Shown here: one piece after another, positions 1 to 11,699 of the stretch
Layout: each line of letters begins with the position of its first letter
Position numbering within the stretch: the stretch's first letter is position 1
Source of the DNA: Geosiphon pyriformis
Lineage: Eukaryota; Glomeromycota; Glomeromycetes; Archaeosporales; Geosiphonaceae
Length of the DNA stretch: 64,000 nt
Assembly: GCA_016748015.1 (NCBI GenBank)
Contig: JAAOMT010000523.1
Coordinates: 1,066,423-1,130,422, forward strand
Direction of reading: 5' to 3'
Translations under genes and position numbers: made by a program
Notes under the pieces: generated by a model
What the model saw: only the letters and a program-made list of their open reading frames with translations
What the model was told of the DNA's origin: nothing
The model's database searches: none

Positions 1-719
1 GAAGAAGAATATGAAAATCATACTTGTTATTACTGCAAGGCTTGCCACAGAAAATGATGGGGCCACCTAATAAAAAGAAGTGGAAAATGTGACAACACCC
101 CTTGTTTGACTTGTGGAGATATGCTACCAGAAGAATACAATTGGATTGATATAACAATGAAAGGAGGAGTCTGCGATCAAACCTGCCAATATGCTTTATC
201 AATTTCAGAAAAAGTCAAAAGAGGAACACTTTTTGATGCTGCTTACAATAGCATCCTCAACAAACTGTACTACTACCTTCACGATGCCGAAATGATTTTC
301 AATTTAGCAATGGCTTTAATCAATAGAGCCACTCAAGAAAATGTTCATCAAATAAAAGAATCAAAATACATTGCATACACCTTTGAAATCACTGAATACA
401 ACTACAAAGATGAAGTAGAAGTATATCACCAAATTGCCAGTCACATCTACCTAACCAAAGAAGTTCAAGCTCAACGGCTAGAGCAAATGAACATTAAATT
501 ATGTGAAGAGTGTATAATACCATGTGACGAACAATGGTGTCCTGAATGCTATGCCCTTAGCATTCCATTACCCAACAAAAGTAATGAATATGAAATCAAT
601 TTTGGTGAATCTGAAGCAACAGAATAAATTGAAACAACACTCATCTATCTCATTAAAAATCAGCCTGCTTTACAACTCAAATACTTCAACGACAACAGAC
701 AAGAAATAAAATCTGAAAA
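1..719 (+). pseudogene. Fragment A: Cys-rich domain of a family 1b polyprotein
   Basis: This is an internal piece of a family 1b retrotransposon with no LTR. It carries the Cys-rich domain that lies between protease and dUTPase in copies C and D. An open stretch at 106-627 has CLTCGDMLPEE, then CDQTCQYALSISEK, an acidic helical middle, and a C-terminal knuckle LCEEC...CDEQWCPECYAL. It is the best-preserved copy of this domain here: it keeps the TGG (W) that is TAG in C. The fragment stops at the codons that lead into the dUTPase (homologous to about 21980 in C) and abuts minus-strand integrase. There is an in-frame TGA near 55 and a TAA at 625. The function of the domain is unknown; metal binding is inferred from Cys spacing. 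Confidence 0.75.
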
Positions 720-1500
720 AGCAGTGTTGTTTGTGTTGTATCTTGTTTTATTGTTTAATAAGTAAATAGTACTAATGATATAAATAAATTCTATTTGTTC
801 TGAGTTTTTTGACTGATTTTGGCTATTGTTTTGCATAATGTTTTATTAAACCTTTCAACTAAATTATTTGTTTGTAAATAATATGAAAATAATAATGATT
901 GTTTAATTCCAAATCTTTGACTTAATTTTGTCAATTTTTTGTTCATAAAATAAGTTTCTTGGTCTAATAACAATTTTTTTGGACATTTATATTGACAAAT
1001 TAAATCATAATATATAAATTTTGCATCTGTTTTTTGAATGATTTTAGCTTTTGGCCATTTTGTAAAATATTTTATAACTACTACTATGTATTAATTGCCT
1101 CTATTGATTATGATTAATGATTTTACTAAGTCAATTCTAATTTAATTAAATAATTGTTTTATTTTAATTGGTTTTAATGATTTGCTAAGTTTTGTTCTTC
1201 CTTTTTTTTAATAAATATTATAATTCAAACATATTAAATAATGTCTAAATATATTAATAATTAATAGTATCTTTTTTTGGTTCTTTCTATGATTGATTTT
1301 TTATGAAAATATTCTGTAATTAGATTTAAATAGATGTTAAACAATATTGTTTTTTTTTTAATTCTGTAAATACTCTAAGTAACTGGTCTGAATTTTTTCT
1401 GTTTTTTTAATATAGTATATTTTGGTAAATAATAAAATATTTTAATTGTTGTTTTATGTTGGTTTGTTTTTTTTGAAATATTTTTTCTTAAACTATTAAG
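720..1500 (-). pseudogene. Integrase remnant (fragment B)
   Basis: The minus strand matches the integrase of E and F. The open piece at 791-973 contains LLDQETYF (second catalytic Asp) and LQTNNLVERFNKTLC (catalytic Glu in VERFN). Upstream parts can be followed only as interrupted similarity towards 1340, where the zinc-binding region begins. The C-terminal third is missing because the fragment starts inside the core. It cannot be functional. Confidence 0.65.
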
Positions 1501-1739
1501 TATTAATTTAATGTTAGAATTTTTGATATTTTTGTGTATTTATTTTTTGTTATATTTTTGGGTTAAAATATTTTTAAATTTGTTTTATTTGTGACAAATC
1601 ATCAATATTTCTGTTTTTTTTCTCTTTTTATAATATACTGTATAATTAAATAGTAATAGTTTTATTTTCTATTTTGTATAGCAATTGTCTCCAAATTTTT
1701 GCTTTTAAATAAATATTAATTCTTTGTAATTAATATATA

Positions 1740-2960
1740 CATCAAACTTTTGACTCAAGTATTTTTTTCATTTAATGATAATTCAATAAATAGCTAAATG
1801 TTTCAATACTAAGATGTTATAGTTTTTTTCAGCTGGACTCAAACTTTAGCTAACATATGCTACTGAATATTTTTGTTTATTTAATTTTCTTTGTAATAAT
1901 ACTGTTCTTAATTTTTGGTCTAATACATTTGTTGTAATAATAAATAGTTTATTATAATTCAAATAGATTAATATTAAAGCTTAAATAAGCTTTTTTTAAT
2001 GTATCAAAAGCTTTTTATTGTTTTTTAATCTATTTATATTTGGTGTTTTTTGCTTAAAGCTAATGTAATAGTTGAGTCAGTTTGGAAAAATTCTGAATAA
2101 AGTAGCAATAATATTTAGCAAATTTCAAGAATGTTTTTAATTCAGTTAAATTGGTTAAAACTGGAAAGTTTTTGACTATTTTAATCTTGTCTGAATTTGT
2201 TTTTATGTTTTTTTGCTTACAATATGTTCTAAAAACTTGAATTCTGTTTTTTTAAAGAAGCATTTTGTGGTATTTAACTTTAATTTTGCTCTTTTTAATC
2301 TCTTAAACACTTGTTAAAAATGATGAAAATAATCATTAAATGTTTTGGAAAACATATTGATATTATTTAAGTAAACTACTACTGATTTCTATAATAATTC
2401 AGTATAAACAATTTTTATTAGCTGTTGAAAAATGGCTAAAGTATTAGTTAAGCCAAAAAACATAACATTAAATTCAAAGTTTTTTTCTTTAGTAGTAAAT
2501 ACTATTTTTTTTTATCAGCTGAATTTATAGCTACTTGTTAATATTTACTGTCTAAGTTCAATATAAAAAACTATTTTTTTTTCTAAAAACATTAAATAAT
2601 TTTTAAATTTATAAAATTGGGTATTTGTTTCCATAAGTAATACTGTTGAGTTTTCTATAATCTATACAAAAGTAGATTTTTCCATTTTTTTCCAAACAAA
2701 TATTAGTAGTAATAACCATAAACTCATTAATAATTGAATTAATTTATTGTTTAATATATAGTTAATTTCTTAATAAATAATTTTATAACTAATAAGTAAT
2801 ACTTAGTATGTTTTTTATTTAATTGATATTGTATCTCCAGTTTTGATTTGGTGCTTAATAATATTAGTTCTGCCAAATTCGTTTTTACTTGCAAAAATAT
2901 TAGTGAAATTATTAAGTAATAGCTTAATTTATATATATTAAAGTAAGTTTAAGTTTCCTA
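1740..2960 (-). pseudogene. RT-RNase H remnant (fragment B)
   Basis: Interrupted minus-strand similarity to the RT and RNase H of E at 11760-13053. The RT active-site box reads YLNN around 2365-2380, so both catalytic Asp of YLDD are lost. The RNase H end near 1740 carries the sequence tatacatcaaacttttgac. This is the intact version of the site into which E inserted in copy F, and so it serves as an empty-site reference. Stops and frameshifts occur throughout. Confidence 0.6.
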
Positions 2961-3399
2961 AGTTTATTTGTTTCAATTGTTTTGGTTATAGCAAATAGTA
3001 TTTTTTTTGTTTATAAATGGCTTGTAATATAATATTTACATATTTACATAGTTGTAAAAAATCTAAAATGATGGTTGGTACTTGATTTTTAACTTTAATA
3101 CTTAAGTATTTAATAATAGTTCTACTTGGTATTTCTATTAGATCTTTAATTATATTGTGTATTAAAATTTTAATGTGTTTATGATTTTTGGCTGATATGT
3201 AGAAATTGGTAACAGGAATCTTTTCTGACTTACAAATGATAAGATTTACTTCAAAAATCTGGAGTTAATTTTTTACTTTTCTTTTAATAACTAATATATA
3301 TTGGTTATATAATAAGATAAAAATTAATTAATAAGTAAAAATAATTTTTTTCTAATTAATTGTTTTTTTTTTATTATATTGACTGGTATTTTTATTCTA

Positions 3400-3795
3400 T
3401 TTATGGATCTAAATTCATTTATTTTTTTTGCTGTTATCCCTAATTTTTCTCTTATTTTTATTAATATTAATTGAGTTATTTTTATCAGAGACAGAAATAT
3501 TGCCTGTGCTATTTTTTTATTTGGTTTAATTATATATGTTTTTTTCGACTTATTTTGTAATATTGCAATAATATTTCTTATATATTTTGCATTAATTATT
3601 TCTTTTCTAATATTAATCTCTTTTTTGCTAAATTAGATCTAAATATTAATTGTATTATTGTTATTGCTAAAATTTTCAGTGTTAATTTTAAATCTATGTT
3701 GGTGTATAAATAGAGTTCCAATTTGATGACAGTTTTCCCAGAATATCTAAGATCAAACTCTGTATTAGTATCATGTATACATTTTGACATAATAT
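3400..3795 (-). pseudogene. dUTPase remnant (fragment B)
   Basis: The minus-strand open stretch 3596-3790 keeps NTEFDLRYSGK (dUTPase motif 1) and FRSNLAKK (motif 2). The sequence towards 3400 matches the later motifs of copies E and F only in broken form. It shows that the dUTPase was already part of the family when this old fragment was deposited. Confidence 0.6.
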
Positions 3796-4255
3796 TTTAT
3801 TGTTATTATTAAATTATTTAAGTTCTTGCTTTATTGAAAGATTTAAAAACACAATATATTGTTTAGAGTTTTTATTGAAGTTGAAATTGCTGTTATTGTT
3901 ATTGTTATTGTAAATAGTATTGAAATTATTATTGTTATTATTGTTAAAATTTGAATTGAAATTAAGCTTCAATTTTAATTTTAAAGTACAACTGCTAATT
4001 AGGGTTTTTTTTTTGGAAATTAAATAAATAATGTACAGTAGTAAATTGTAAATGAGATTATAATTATTACAATATTTAAAATCACTGAAAATTAGACAAT
4101 ATTTATAGAATTTAGTATTTAATTGCTCTAAATATTATTCTTGTTCTTCTTGTATAGATATTAAATCTTAGTAATGTTTATAAAATTGTTCTGGGTTACT
4201 TATAATATTAACAAAAATATTTGAATTTAGAATAAGAATAGTTTTAACAAATTCT

Positions 4256-5545
4256 GGTAGGTTGTTTTTAATTGCCAATATCTTATTACAATCAGGGAGA
4301 TTTCCTGATTTGTCAATAAAAATCATTCTTTTTATAGCAGTAAAAAAAATTAAAGAAGTTTTTAAAAATGATTATAGAACACTAAACAAAATTTCTGAAA
4401 TATTACAACATTCAATTACTTTTCTTCTTTATAAGCTGCCACTACTATCAGAAGACAATGATAGAACTATTATATCTGACTTGTTGTTTGCAGGTATAAT
4501 GAGAGTTTTAATAATAGTTGACATATGGTATAATACTGCTGCTTTTGGTGCTTTGAAAACTAGTAATGCTTCAGAAACTGATAGTGTTTTGGAGACTGTT
4601 GCTATAGGTATCAATAAAGTTACTCTGAATCAAACTTTGGCTAACAAGATTACTTTTTTCTGTATTAGGAAAAAGAATTAACAGACCTACAAGCAAGAAT
4701 AATGGCCCAATGAAATTTTCCAGGAACAAGTTTGTTAATAGAACATTGTTTGAGCAAATCAACTGAAAACAGAGTTCAAATTTACCTTTCTTTAAGAAGA
4801 GAAATATGACCAATAATAAAATTCAGAGCATAAAAATTCTAATATATACCCAATAAATACATTTTCAACTTTGGCATTTGTAATTAAAAAAAAGCTCCAT
4901 ACTAGCAATCATATTCATTATTTAACCAATATTTAGTATTAGTGAGTAAAAATTTAACTAATAATTTTAAAGATGTATTAAAAATCAACTTTTTTAGAGC
5001 AAATAAATCCATGTTGAATGCTTTTCATAATCTAAACATAATCACACAAAATAAAAATTCAGATCTAGACTTAACATATCATGTTTTAAAAATGTCAATT
5101 ATAAATAGTAATACACCCAACCCAATATAAACAAAACTGTATACAATACAATATATTTTTAACTTCTTAAAAAATATTTATTAGACTGTCACATGATTAA
5201 CTTGATAAGCTTTGAAAACATAATTACTTAAAAGAAGTATTAGAGAGTTAATAATAGATAATAGTTGTGATTTTATTAACAGATTTATATTTTTTGATAA
5301 TCTGCTTTTTCACTTGTTACTAAAATTAGTTTCTAAATATCTAATAATATTTTCTTAATTTATCTTGTTTTAAAAAAGTCTATTCTTTTTATCTGTGCAA
5401 TTTTACTGAATTTTTTCATTTCTTTACTTAATATTCATTCATGGCCAATATCACAAAAAACACAATTAGAGACATTTGAATTTATAAACTGTGTTTTTTT
5501 ATCTGAACTCGAAATTAATTTGATTTAGTAATAAAGTTAGAATGT
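4256..5545. other. Unassigned AT-rich flank left of the nest
   Basis: No known domain was recognised. A plus-strand frame is open at 4262-4681 (139 codons; it begins with TTG, first ATG near 4498), and a shorter plus frame is at 4942-5130. The minus strand also reads fairly long between stops (4571-4813, plus a piece near 5450 containing NCVFCDIGHE), with many stops where TAA or TAG could derive from Gln codons. Because F lies immediately to the right, and a decayed minus-strand gene lies on the far side of the nest, this segment may be the C-terminal part of that gene. That is inference; no alignment could be run. Confidence 0.3.
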
Positions 5546-6385
5546 TGTTATAAGTGATTATTTGGCATTTTAAAGCAAATAACAAACCTGTAATTTGATG
5601 CTCAATTGATATAATGATGTTGATTTCTGAAGGTTTTTGTAATCTGAAAGTTTTGGTAGAGCTTTTTGTATAATAAACAGAGATTCAATAAATGTTTTTC
5701 AGTTATCTTCCAGAATTGCAATTCTGTCAAATTTTTTTCTCAGTATAATAACCAATAATCTTTCTGGTAAGCTATTTTCAAATCTATAAGTTCTCTATTC
5801 TTGTTTTATAAGTCTTTTACCAGTCTCTATGACATTTGTAACTCAGTGTTTTTAATTCTTAATCAATTAGTAAAACAAAAAAAAATAACAAAAAAATAAA
5901 AAAAAATAAAGAAATAAGCCAAAGCAATAAATGTTAGTATCCTATCAATAGCTGTGATCAAGAGCTATTGTTCCAGTATAGTTAAGTATCAATTACTATC
6001 AACATGAAGTGTTAATAATAGAGAGTGGATTGAAATAGTGAATAATTATTTATTAATATTTGTAGTGTGGAAGGTTACTTAGATCAAATCTAAAACTGAG
6101 AGGTTTGTCTTTTCCACTTCTAATATTACTGTTATATATACATAATTGAGATTCCTTAATTCCTCAATTCTTTACACCAGGAATCCTGAAATTTCTGGAA
6201 TTCTGTAATTCTTTTAGAAAAAAATCTTGAAATTCTGGAATTCTGTGATTCTTTGTATGAGAATTCTAAGATTCCTGAAATCCTGCAATTTCTCTGAGAA
6301 GAATTCTGAAATTCTACATTTACTATGTCTACTTCTGATTGGCTAATTTATGTGCTAATATACTTCTTATATTTTATTAGTAACA
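5546..6385 (-). repeat. 3' LTR of element F
   Basis: It starts TGTTATAAG (TGTTACAG in other copies) and ends TAGTAACA. It is similar over its whole length to 8670-9525, 37410-38202 and 51689-52529. It holds a TATATATACAT stretch near 6134 (a TATA-like box read on the minus strand) and tandem GGAATCCTGGAATT-type units at about 6175-6325. The length equals that of the partner LTR at 51689 to within one base. Confidence 0.85.
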
Positions 6386-6399
6386 TTATTCTCTCCTTT

Positions 6400-7032
6400 T
6401 TATTATTGAGCTCTGTCAAGATCTCCTAATTCTAATTTTCTATCTTTGAGTATTTCTTGAACTTTTTTTTCGAGAATTACTTGTGTTATCTTGTTTTGTA
6501 ATTCCTCAAATTGGGCATTGGTTATTTTTTCCATTTGGTTAATGATGATGAAATTCATTGTTGGATTGAGTAAAATTTCTGGTTGGTCTTAAAATTTAGT
6601 ATATAGTCAATAAATGGCTTTTGCTTGTGTGGTCAGATTGTTTTTCTCCACAAATTGTTCTAGTTGTTATAGTATTGTTGTATTAAATAATCATTTTGTT
6701 TTATCTGTGTATAAATTCTGAATATTCAAGTGTTATCTCAAGTAGAAGTAACAAAAGTTTCTTGGAAATTGTTGTATTCACCAATTCCAAGTTTCTATAG
6801 TCAATTCTTGATATGGAGTGATATTTGTTAGCTCTTTTATTGCCAATTTTACTTTTAGAATTATTTTGTTGATAGTGCTTTCTGATTTTTTCTGTACTTT
6901 GTATTGACATATTTTTCTGGTATCTTGGTATTGAATAGTTTATTAATTAATAGTAATTTCCATATTCTGTTGTTAAATCAGTTGGAAGAGTTGTTGTGTC
7001 AGTATGTGTATGTTGTCAGTAATTTTTATTTT
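6400..7032 (-). pseudogene. ORF3 remnant of element F
   Basis: This lies between integrase and the 3' LTR, homologous to the better preserved ORF3 of E (9540-10178). The N-terminus matches ITDNIHxLxQQLFQLI, but the ATG of E is ATA here. The C-terminal end lies beside GAGCTC and the polypurine tract. Several frameshifts and stops are present. No membrane segment is seen in this frame; the hydrophobic ORFs on the opposite strand are shadows. Confidence 0.6.
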
Positions 7033-7039
7033 TTTTTTG

Positions 7040-8468
7040 TTGTCTTTGTTGCATATACCGTGTTTTTTTATACTTTTTTGGTTTGTTTAATTTGACATGT
7101 TTGGTTTAATGATTATAATTGGTTCCAAATCTTGTGGAATCTCATTTGGTTGGACTATTATTCTTTGTACTCTCAGTTGTGAAATATTACTAGTAGATGC
7201 TGATGCTCTATTGTAATATAGTTTTAGTTAATCTCCATGTACTGCTTTGGTTAAGATTTTGTTGTTCAATCTTAATTTATAAGCTCCGTTTCCAAGAATT
7301 TTTTCTATGTAAAATAGTCTGTCTTATTTGGGGTCAAATTTTCTACTCTATTGTTTTTCCACTTTGGTATGATATAGAAGTACTTTGTCTTCAATTTTGA
7401 ATTTAACTGGTTTATCTGGTAGTTGATTATTATGTCTTTCTTTTTGTTTTTTTTGTGACTTTTGAATATTATCAGCTGCTCTTTGTCATTTGTTTTCTAG
7501 TGTCTCTATTAAGTCAAATGTTTTTCTCAACAATGTTTTTTGAAAATTCTCTTCTGTTATTGGTTCTGTTGGATATGTTTTGACTTTTATCTCAACTGGT
7601 AATATTGTTGTTTTACTATATACTAATTTAAATGGTGTTGTTTGTATAGTGTCTTGTTTTATTGTTTAGTAAGCAAATAATACTGATGGTATAAACAAAT
7701 CCCATTTGTCCTGGTTTTCTTGGCTGATTTTGGCAATTGCTTCACACAATGTTCTATTAAATCTTTCTACTAGCCCATTGGTTTGTGAATGATATGGTAA
7801 TAATAATGGTCTTTTTATTCCAAATTTTTGACTTAATTCTGCCAATGTTCTATTCACAAAATGAGTTTCTTGGTCAGATAATAATTCTTTTGGACATTTG
7901 TGTCAACAAATTAGATCTTGATAAATGAATTCAGCAATAGATTCTGTATCTGTTTTTTGAATGGCTTTTGCTTCTGGCTATTTTGTAAGATAGTTTATGG
8001 CTACTGCAATATATCTGTTGTCTCTGCTGGTTATTGTTAATGGTCTAACTAAGTCAATTTCAATACAATCAAATGGTTGTCTCACTTTAATTGGTCTTAA
8101 TGGCTCACTGGGTTTTGTTCCTCCTTTTCTCTGACAAGCATCACAATTTTGAACATATTGGATGATGTCTGAATACATAGATGGCCAATAGTATCTTTTT
8201 CTAATTTTTTTTATGGTTGCTTCTTTGTAAAAATGTCCTGCTGTTAAGTCTGAATACATGTTAAATAATATTGTTTCTTTTTCTGGTTCTGTAATTACTC
8301 TGGTTGGTTGATCTGGATTTCTTTTGTTTTTTTGGTAAAGTATATTTTGATGGTTGATAAAATATTTTGATTGTTGTTTTATGTTGTTTTGTTCCTTTTG
8401 AGATAATTTCTCCTTAAACAATTGGGTATTTATGTAATGTTGGAGTTGTTAGTATTTTTGTATATTCA
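7040..8468 (-). pseudogene. Integrase of element F
   Basis: Read on the minus strand, the zinc-binding N-terminus has GHFYKEAT and CDACQRKGG. The core has EIDLVRPL (first Asp), LLSDQETHF (second Asp) and QTNGLVERFNRTL (Glu), so the D,D,E triad is complete. The C-terminal part has KFDPK, then a GPY/F-like stretch ILGNGAYKLRLNNKIL. Open pieces are 7978-8421 and 7666-7857; stops separate them (for example TAG or TAA where E has W or Q). It inserts cDNA into chromatin in the active family; this copy is broken. Confidence 0.8.
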
Positions 8469-8469
8469 T

Positions 8470-8669
8470 CTTTTATTATATTTTTGAGTTGAAATGTTTT
8501 TAAATTTGTCTTATTCATAACAAGCTGTCTGCATTTTCATTTTTTTTCCTTTTTTGTAATGTACTGTATAATTAAATAGTAAAATTTCTATTTTCCATCT
8601 GACATAATAATTGTCTGCAAATTTTTTGTTTTTGAATTAAAGTCAATACTTTGTGATTAGTGTACACAT
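8470..8669 (-). pseudogene. RNase H 3' end of element F, cut by element E
   Basis: This is the C-terminal piece of the RNase H region of F and its link to integrase. It ends abruptly at 8669 where the LTR of E begins. The same reading continues at 38203: ...tacacat joins caaacttctgactc, which matches the uninterrupted site in fragment B at about 1730-1755. Confidence 0.8.
8666..8669. other. Target-site duplication of element E, left copy
   Basis: ACAT directly precedes the LTR start TGTTACAG at 8670 and is repeated at 38203-38206 directly after the far LTR end GTAACA. Confidence 0.8.
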
Positions 8670-9525
8670 TGTTACAGATGATTATTTGGGATCTCAAATC
8701 AAATAACAAACCCATAACTTGGTACTTGATTGATACAATAATGTTAGTGGTTTCTGAAGGTGGTTTTTCTGAAGATTATGTTATGAAGTTTTTTGTATAA
8801 TAAACAGAGATTTAATTGATTGTTTTATCCATAGCTTCTCAAAACCGCAATTTCGTCAAATTTTTTTTTCAGTGTGGTGGCTGGTAATTCTTCTGGTAAG
8901 CTATCTTCAAATCTATGAGTGTTTTACCCTTGTTTTACAGGTCTTTTATCAGTCCCTATGATGTCTGTATCCCAGCACTTAATTCTTAATCAATTTAGTA
9001 AAACCAAAGAAATAACAAAAAGAAATAAAAGAAAATAAAAAAAGATAACAAAATGAGTAAAAGTAATTACAAGTTAGTATTCTGTCAATAGCCATGATCA
9101 AGAGCTATTGTTCCAGTATAGTTAAGTATTAATTACTATCAACATTTTATGTTAATAGTGGAGAATAATTATTTATTAATATTTGTGAGTTGGAAGATTG
9201 CTTAGATGAAATCTAAACTGAGAGATCTCTAACTAAAGGATTCTGTTTTTTCTTTTTTTAGCACTACTGCTATATATACATAATTGAGATTTCTTAATTC
9301 TTCAATTTTTCACACCAGGAATCCTGGAATTCCTAGAATTTTGCAATTTTTTTTTGAGAGGAATCCTGGAATTCTGAAATCCTGCAATTGCTTATATGAG
9401 AATTCTGAAATTCCTGAAATCCTGCAATTTCTTTTGAGAGGAATCCTGGAATTCCGCATTTACTATAGCTACTTCTAATTGGCTAATTTATATGCTAATA
9501 TACTTCCTATGTTCTATAAGTAACA
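8670..9525 (-). repeat. 3' LTR of element E
   Basis: 856 bp, TGTTACAG to TAAGTAACA. It has a TATATATACAT stretch around 9269 and the full array of GGAATCCTGGAATT units at 9315-9460. The partner LTR at 37410-38202 is 63 bp shorter, mainly because it lacks the middle units of that array; other small indels are also present. Confidence 0.88.
9315..9460. repeat. Tandem degenerate units in family 1a LTR
   Basis: About three and a half imperfect copies of a roughly 40-45 bp unit: GGAATCCTGGAATT, then a CCTGAAATCCTGCAATT-type half, then a TTTTGAGA spacer. Equivalent arrays lie at about 6175-6325 and 52320-52460. The LTR at 37410 has only about one and a half units (38075-38140). The unit is rich in GAATTC and GGAATTCC palindromes. 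Confidence 0.7.
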
Positions 9526-9539
9526 TTATTCTCTCCTTT
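9526..9539 (-). promoter_or_regulatory. Polypurine tract of element E
   Basis: Read on the minus strand, AAAAAGGAGAGAATAA lies directly before the LTR start TGTTACTTATAG. This is the position expected for the plus-strand primer. A GGAGCTCA motif lies just upstream, inside the end of ORF3. Confidence 0.65.
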
Positions 9540-10178
9540 TTAATATTGAGCTCCATCAAGATTTTCCAAATCTTTTAACTCTAATTTTCTGTCTTTGAAT
9601 ATTTCTTGAACTCCTTTTTCGAGAATTATTTGAGTTATTTTGTTCTGTAATTTTTCAAACTGGGTGTTGGTTATCTTTCCCATTTGGTTAACTATAATGG
9701 AGTCCATTTCTGGATTAAGTAAAATTTCTAGTCTGTCATGGAATCTAGTATGCAATTAATAGATGGCTCTTACTTGTGTTGTTAGATTGTTTTTTCCCAC
9801 AAATTGTTCCAGTTGTTGCAGTATTGTTGTGTTGAATAATTGTTTTGTTTTATCTGTGTATAAGTTCTGAATATTCAAGTGTTACCTCAAGTGGAAGTAA
9901 CAAAAGTTTCTTGGAAATTTGTGTATCCACCATTTCCAAGTCTCTTTGGTTAACTTTTGATATGTGGTAATACTTGTTGGTTCTTCTATTGCTAATTTTA
10001 TTTTCAGAACCATTTTGTTAATAGTGTTTTCTGTTTTTCTTTGACTTTTGTATTTGGGTATCTTTCTGGTATCTCAGTATCAAATGGTTTGTTGATTGAT
10101 AGTAATTTCTATATTTTGTTGTTGGATCAGTTGAAAGATTTGTTGTATAAGTGAGTGAATGTTGTCAGTAATTTCCAT
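9540..10178 (-). pseudogene. ORF3 of element E (post-integrase, unknown function)
   Basis: This starts at an ATG at 10178 (MEITDNIHSLIQQIFQ), continues with a Q-rich helix and reaches a C-terminal part with MGKITNTQFEKLQNKITQ, ending TAA at 9540. A few stops interrupt it in the first half; the last 71 codons (9540-9755) are open. It resembles the ORF3 of C and D at both ends: ITIN near the N-terminus, and IGKLTELKFQQFSDQI in C and D against the GKIT segment here. There is no signal peptide, no hydrophobic segment and no Cys pattern, so it is not an env protein. It lies between integrase and 3' LTR in all three families. Function unknown. Confidence 0.6.
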
Positions 10179-10189
10179 TTTTCTGAAGT

Positions 10190-11640
10190 CTTCTGTCACA
10201 TTTACCATGTTTTTATATCCTCTTTTTATTGTTCAATTTTATGTGTTTGGTCCAATGATTATGATTGGTTCCAAATCTCATGGAATCTTATTTGGTTGGA
10301 TTAGTATTCTAGTATTCCTAATTGTAGAATATTATTGGTGGATGGTAACACTATATGGTAATATGGTTTCAGTCAATCACTATGTGCTGCTTTGGCTAAG
10401 ATTTTGTTGTTCTATCTTAATTTATAAGCTTCATTTCCAAGAATTTCTTCTATGTAAAATGATTTGTCTCATTTGGGGTCAAATTTTTCACTCTATTGTT
10501 TTTCCACTTTGATACGATGTAGAAGTACTTTGTCTCCAATCTTGAATTCAACTGGTTTCTCTAATAGTTGGTTATCATGTCTTTTTTTTTGTTTTTTTTG
10601 TAACTTTTAGATGTTATCAGCTGCTTTTTGCTGTTTGTTTTCTAGTGTTTTCATTAAGTCATATGTTCTTTTTAGCAACATTTCCTGAAAATTGTCTTCA
10701 GTTATTGGTTTTGTTAGATAAGTATTGACTTCTATCTCAACTGGTAATGTTGCTGTTCTACTATATACTAATTCAAATGGTGTTGTTTGTATAGTGTCTT
10801 GTTTTATTGTTTGGTAAGCAAATAATACTGATGGTATAAACAAATCCCATTTGTTCTGGTTTTCTTGGCTGATTTTGGCAATTGCTTCACACAATGTTCT
10901 ATTAAATTTTTTTACTAGCCCATTGGTTTGTGAATGATATGGTAATAATAATGGTCTTTTAATTCCAAATCTTTGGCTTAATTCTGTCAATGTTTTGTTC
11001 ACAAAGTAAGTTCCTTGATCTGATAGTAGTTCTTTTGGACATCTGTGTCGACAGATCAAATCTTGATAAACAAATTTGGCAATGGATTCTGCATCTGCTC
11101 TTTGAATAGCTTTTGCTTCTGGCCATTTTGTGAGATAATTCATGGCTACTGCAATATATCTGTTGTCTCTGCTGGTAATTGTTAATGATCCAACTAAGTC
11201 AATTCCAATATGGTCAAATAGTTGTCTCACTTTGATTGGTCTCAATGGTTCACCGGGTTTTGTTTCATCTCTTCTTTGACAAACATCACAACTTTGAACA
11301 TATTGAATAATGTCCAGATATATTAATAGCCAATAATATCTTTTCTTGGTTTTTTCCATGGTTGCTTCTTTGTGAAAATGTTCTGTTGTTAGATCTGAAT
11401 GCATGTTGAATAGTATTGTTTCTTTTTCTGATTCTGTGATTACTCTGGTTGGTTAATCTGGATTTCTTTTGTTCTTTTGGTAAAGTATATTTTGATAGTT
11501 TATAAAATGTTTTGATTGTTGTTTTATGTTGTTTTGTTCCTTTTGAGATAATTTTTCCTTGAACAATTGGGTATTTATATAATGTTAGAGTTGTTGGTAT
11601 TTTTGTATATTCATTTTTTGTTATATTTTTGGGTTGAAAT
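10190..11640 (-). pseudogene. Integrase of element E
   Basis: The main open piece is 10607-11404 (265 codons). It has the zinc region with CDVCQRRDE, then IGIDLVGSL (first Asp), LLSDQGTYFVNK (second Asp) and QTNGLVKKFNRTLC, where the catalytic Glu of VERFN is Lys: a G-to-A change that alone should kill strand transfer. Towards 10190 the C-terminal domain continues, with stops, as a GPY/F-like stretch FYIEEILGNEAYKLR. No chromodomain is seen. The core is unusually well kept compared with the RT of the same copy. Confidence 0.85.
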
Positions 11641-11699
11641 TTTTTTAGATTTGTTTTATTTATGACAATCTGTTGGCATTTCCATTGTCTTTTTTCTTT

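Larger units (their letters stand above)
720..4255 (-). mobile_element. Fragment B: very decayed family 1a pol, no LTRs
   Basis: This is a minus-strand internal fragment homologous to about 10770-14320 of element E. It runs from the middle of integrase (left), through RNase H, RT and dUTPase, into the Cys-rich domain (right). It is much richer in A and T than the other copies and has long T runs and many stops, so it is probably the oldest or most heavily mutated copy. No LTR, PBS or target duplication is present at either end. The left edge joins fragment A head to head, and the right edge fades into unassigned sequence near 4255. Confidence 0.75.

Noticed and set aside
6904-7095. Hydrophobic plus-strand ORF as an env-like or membrane protein
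   Set aside because: It is antisense to ORF3 of F, and its Phe/Leu/Val richness comes from reading T-rich antisense DNA. The equivalent frames at 7197-7400 and 10159-10512 are shadows in the same way.
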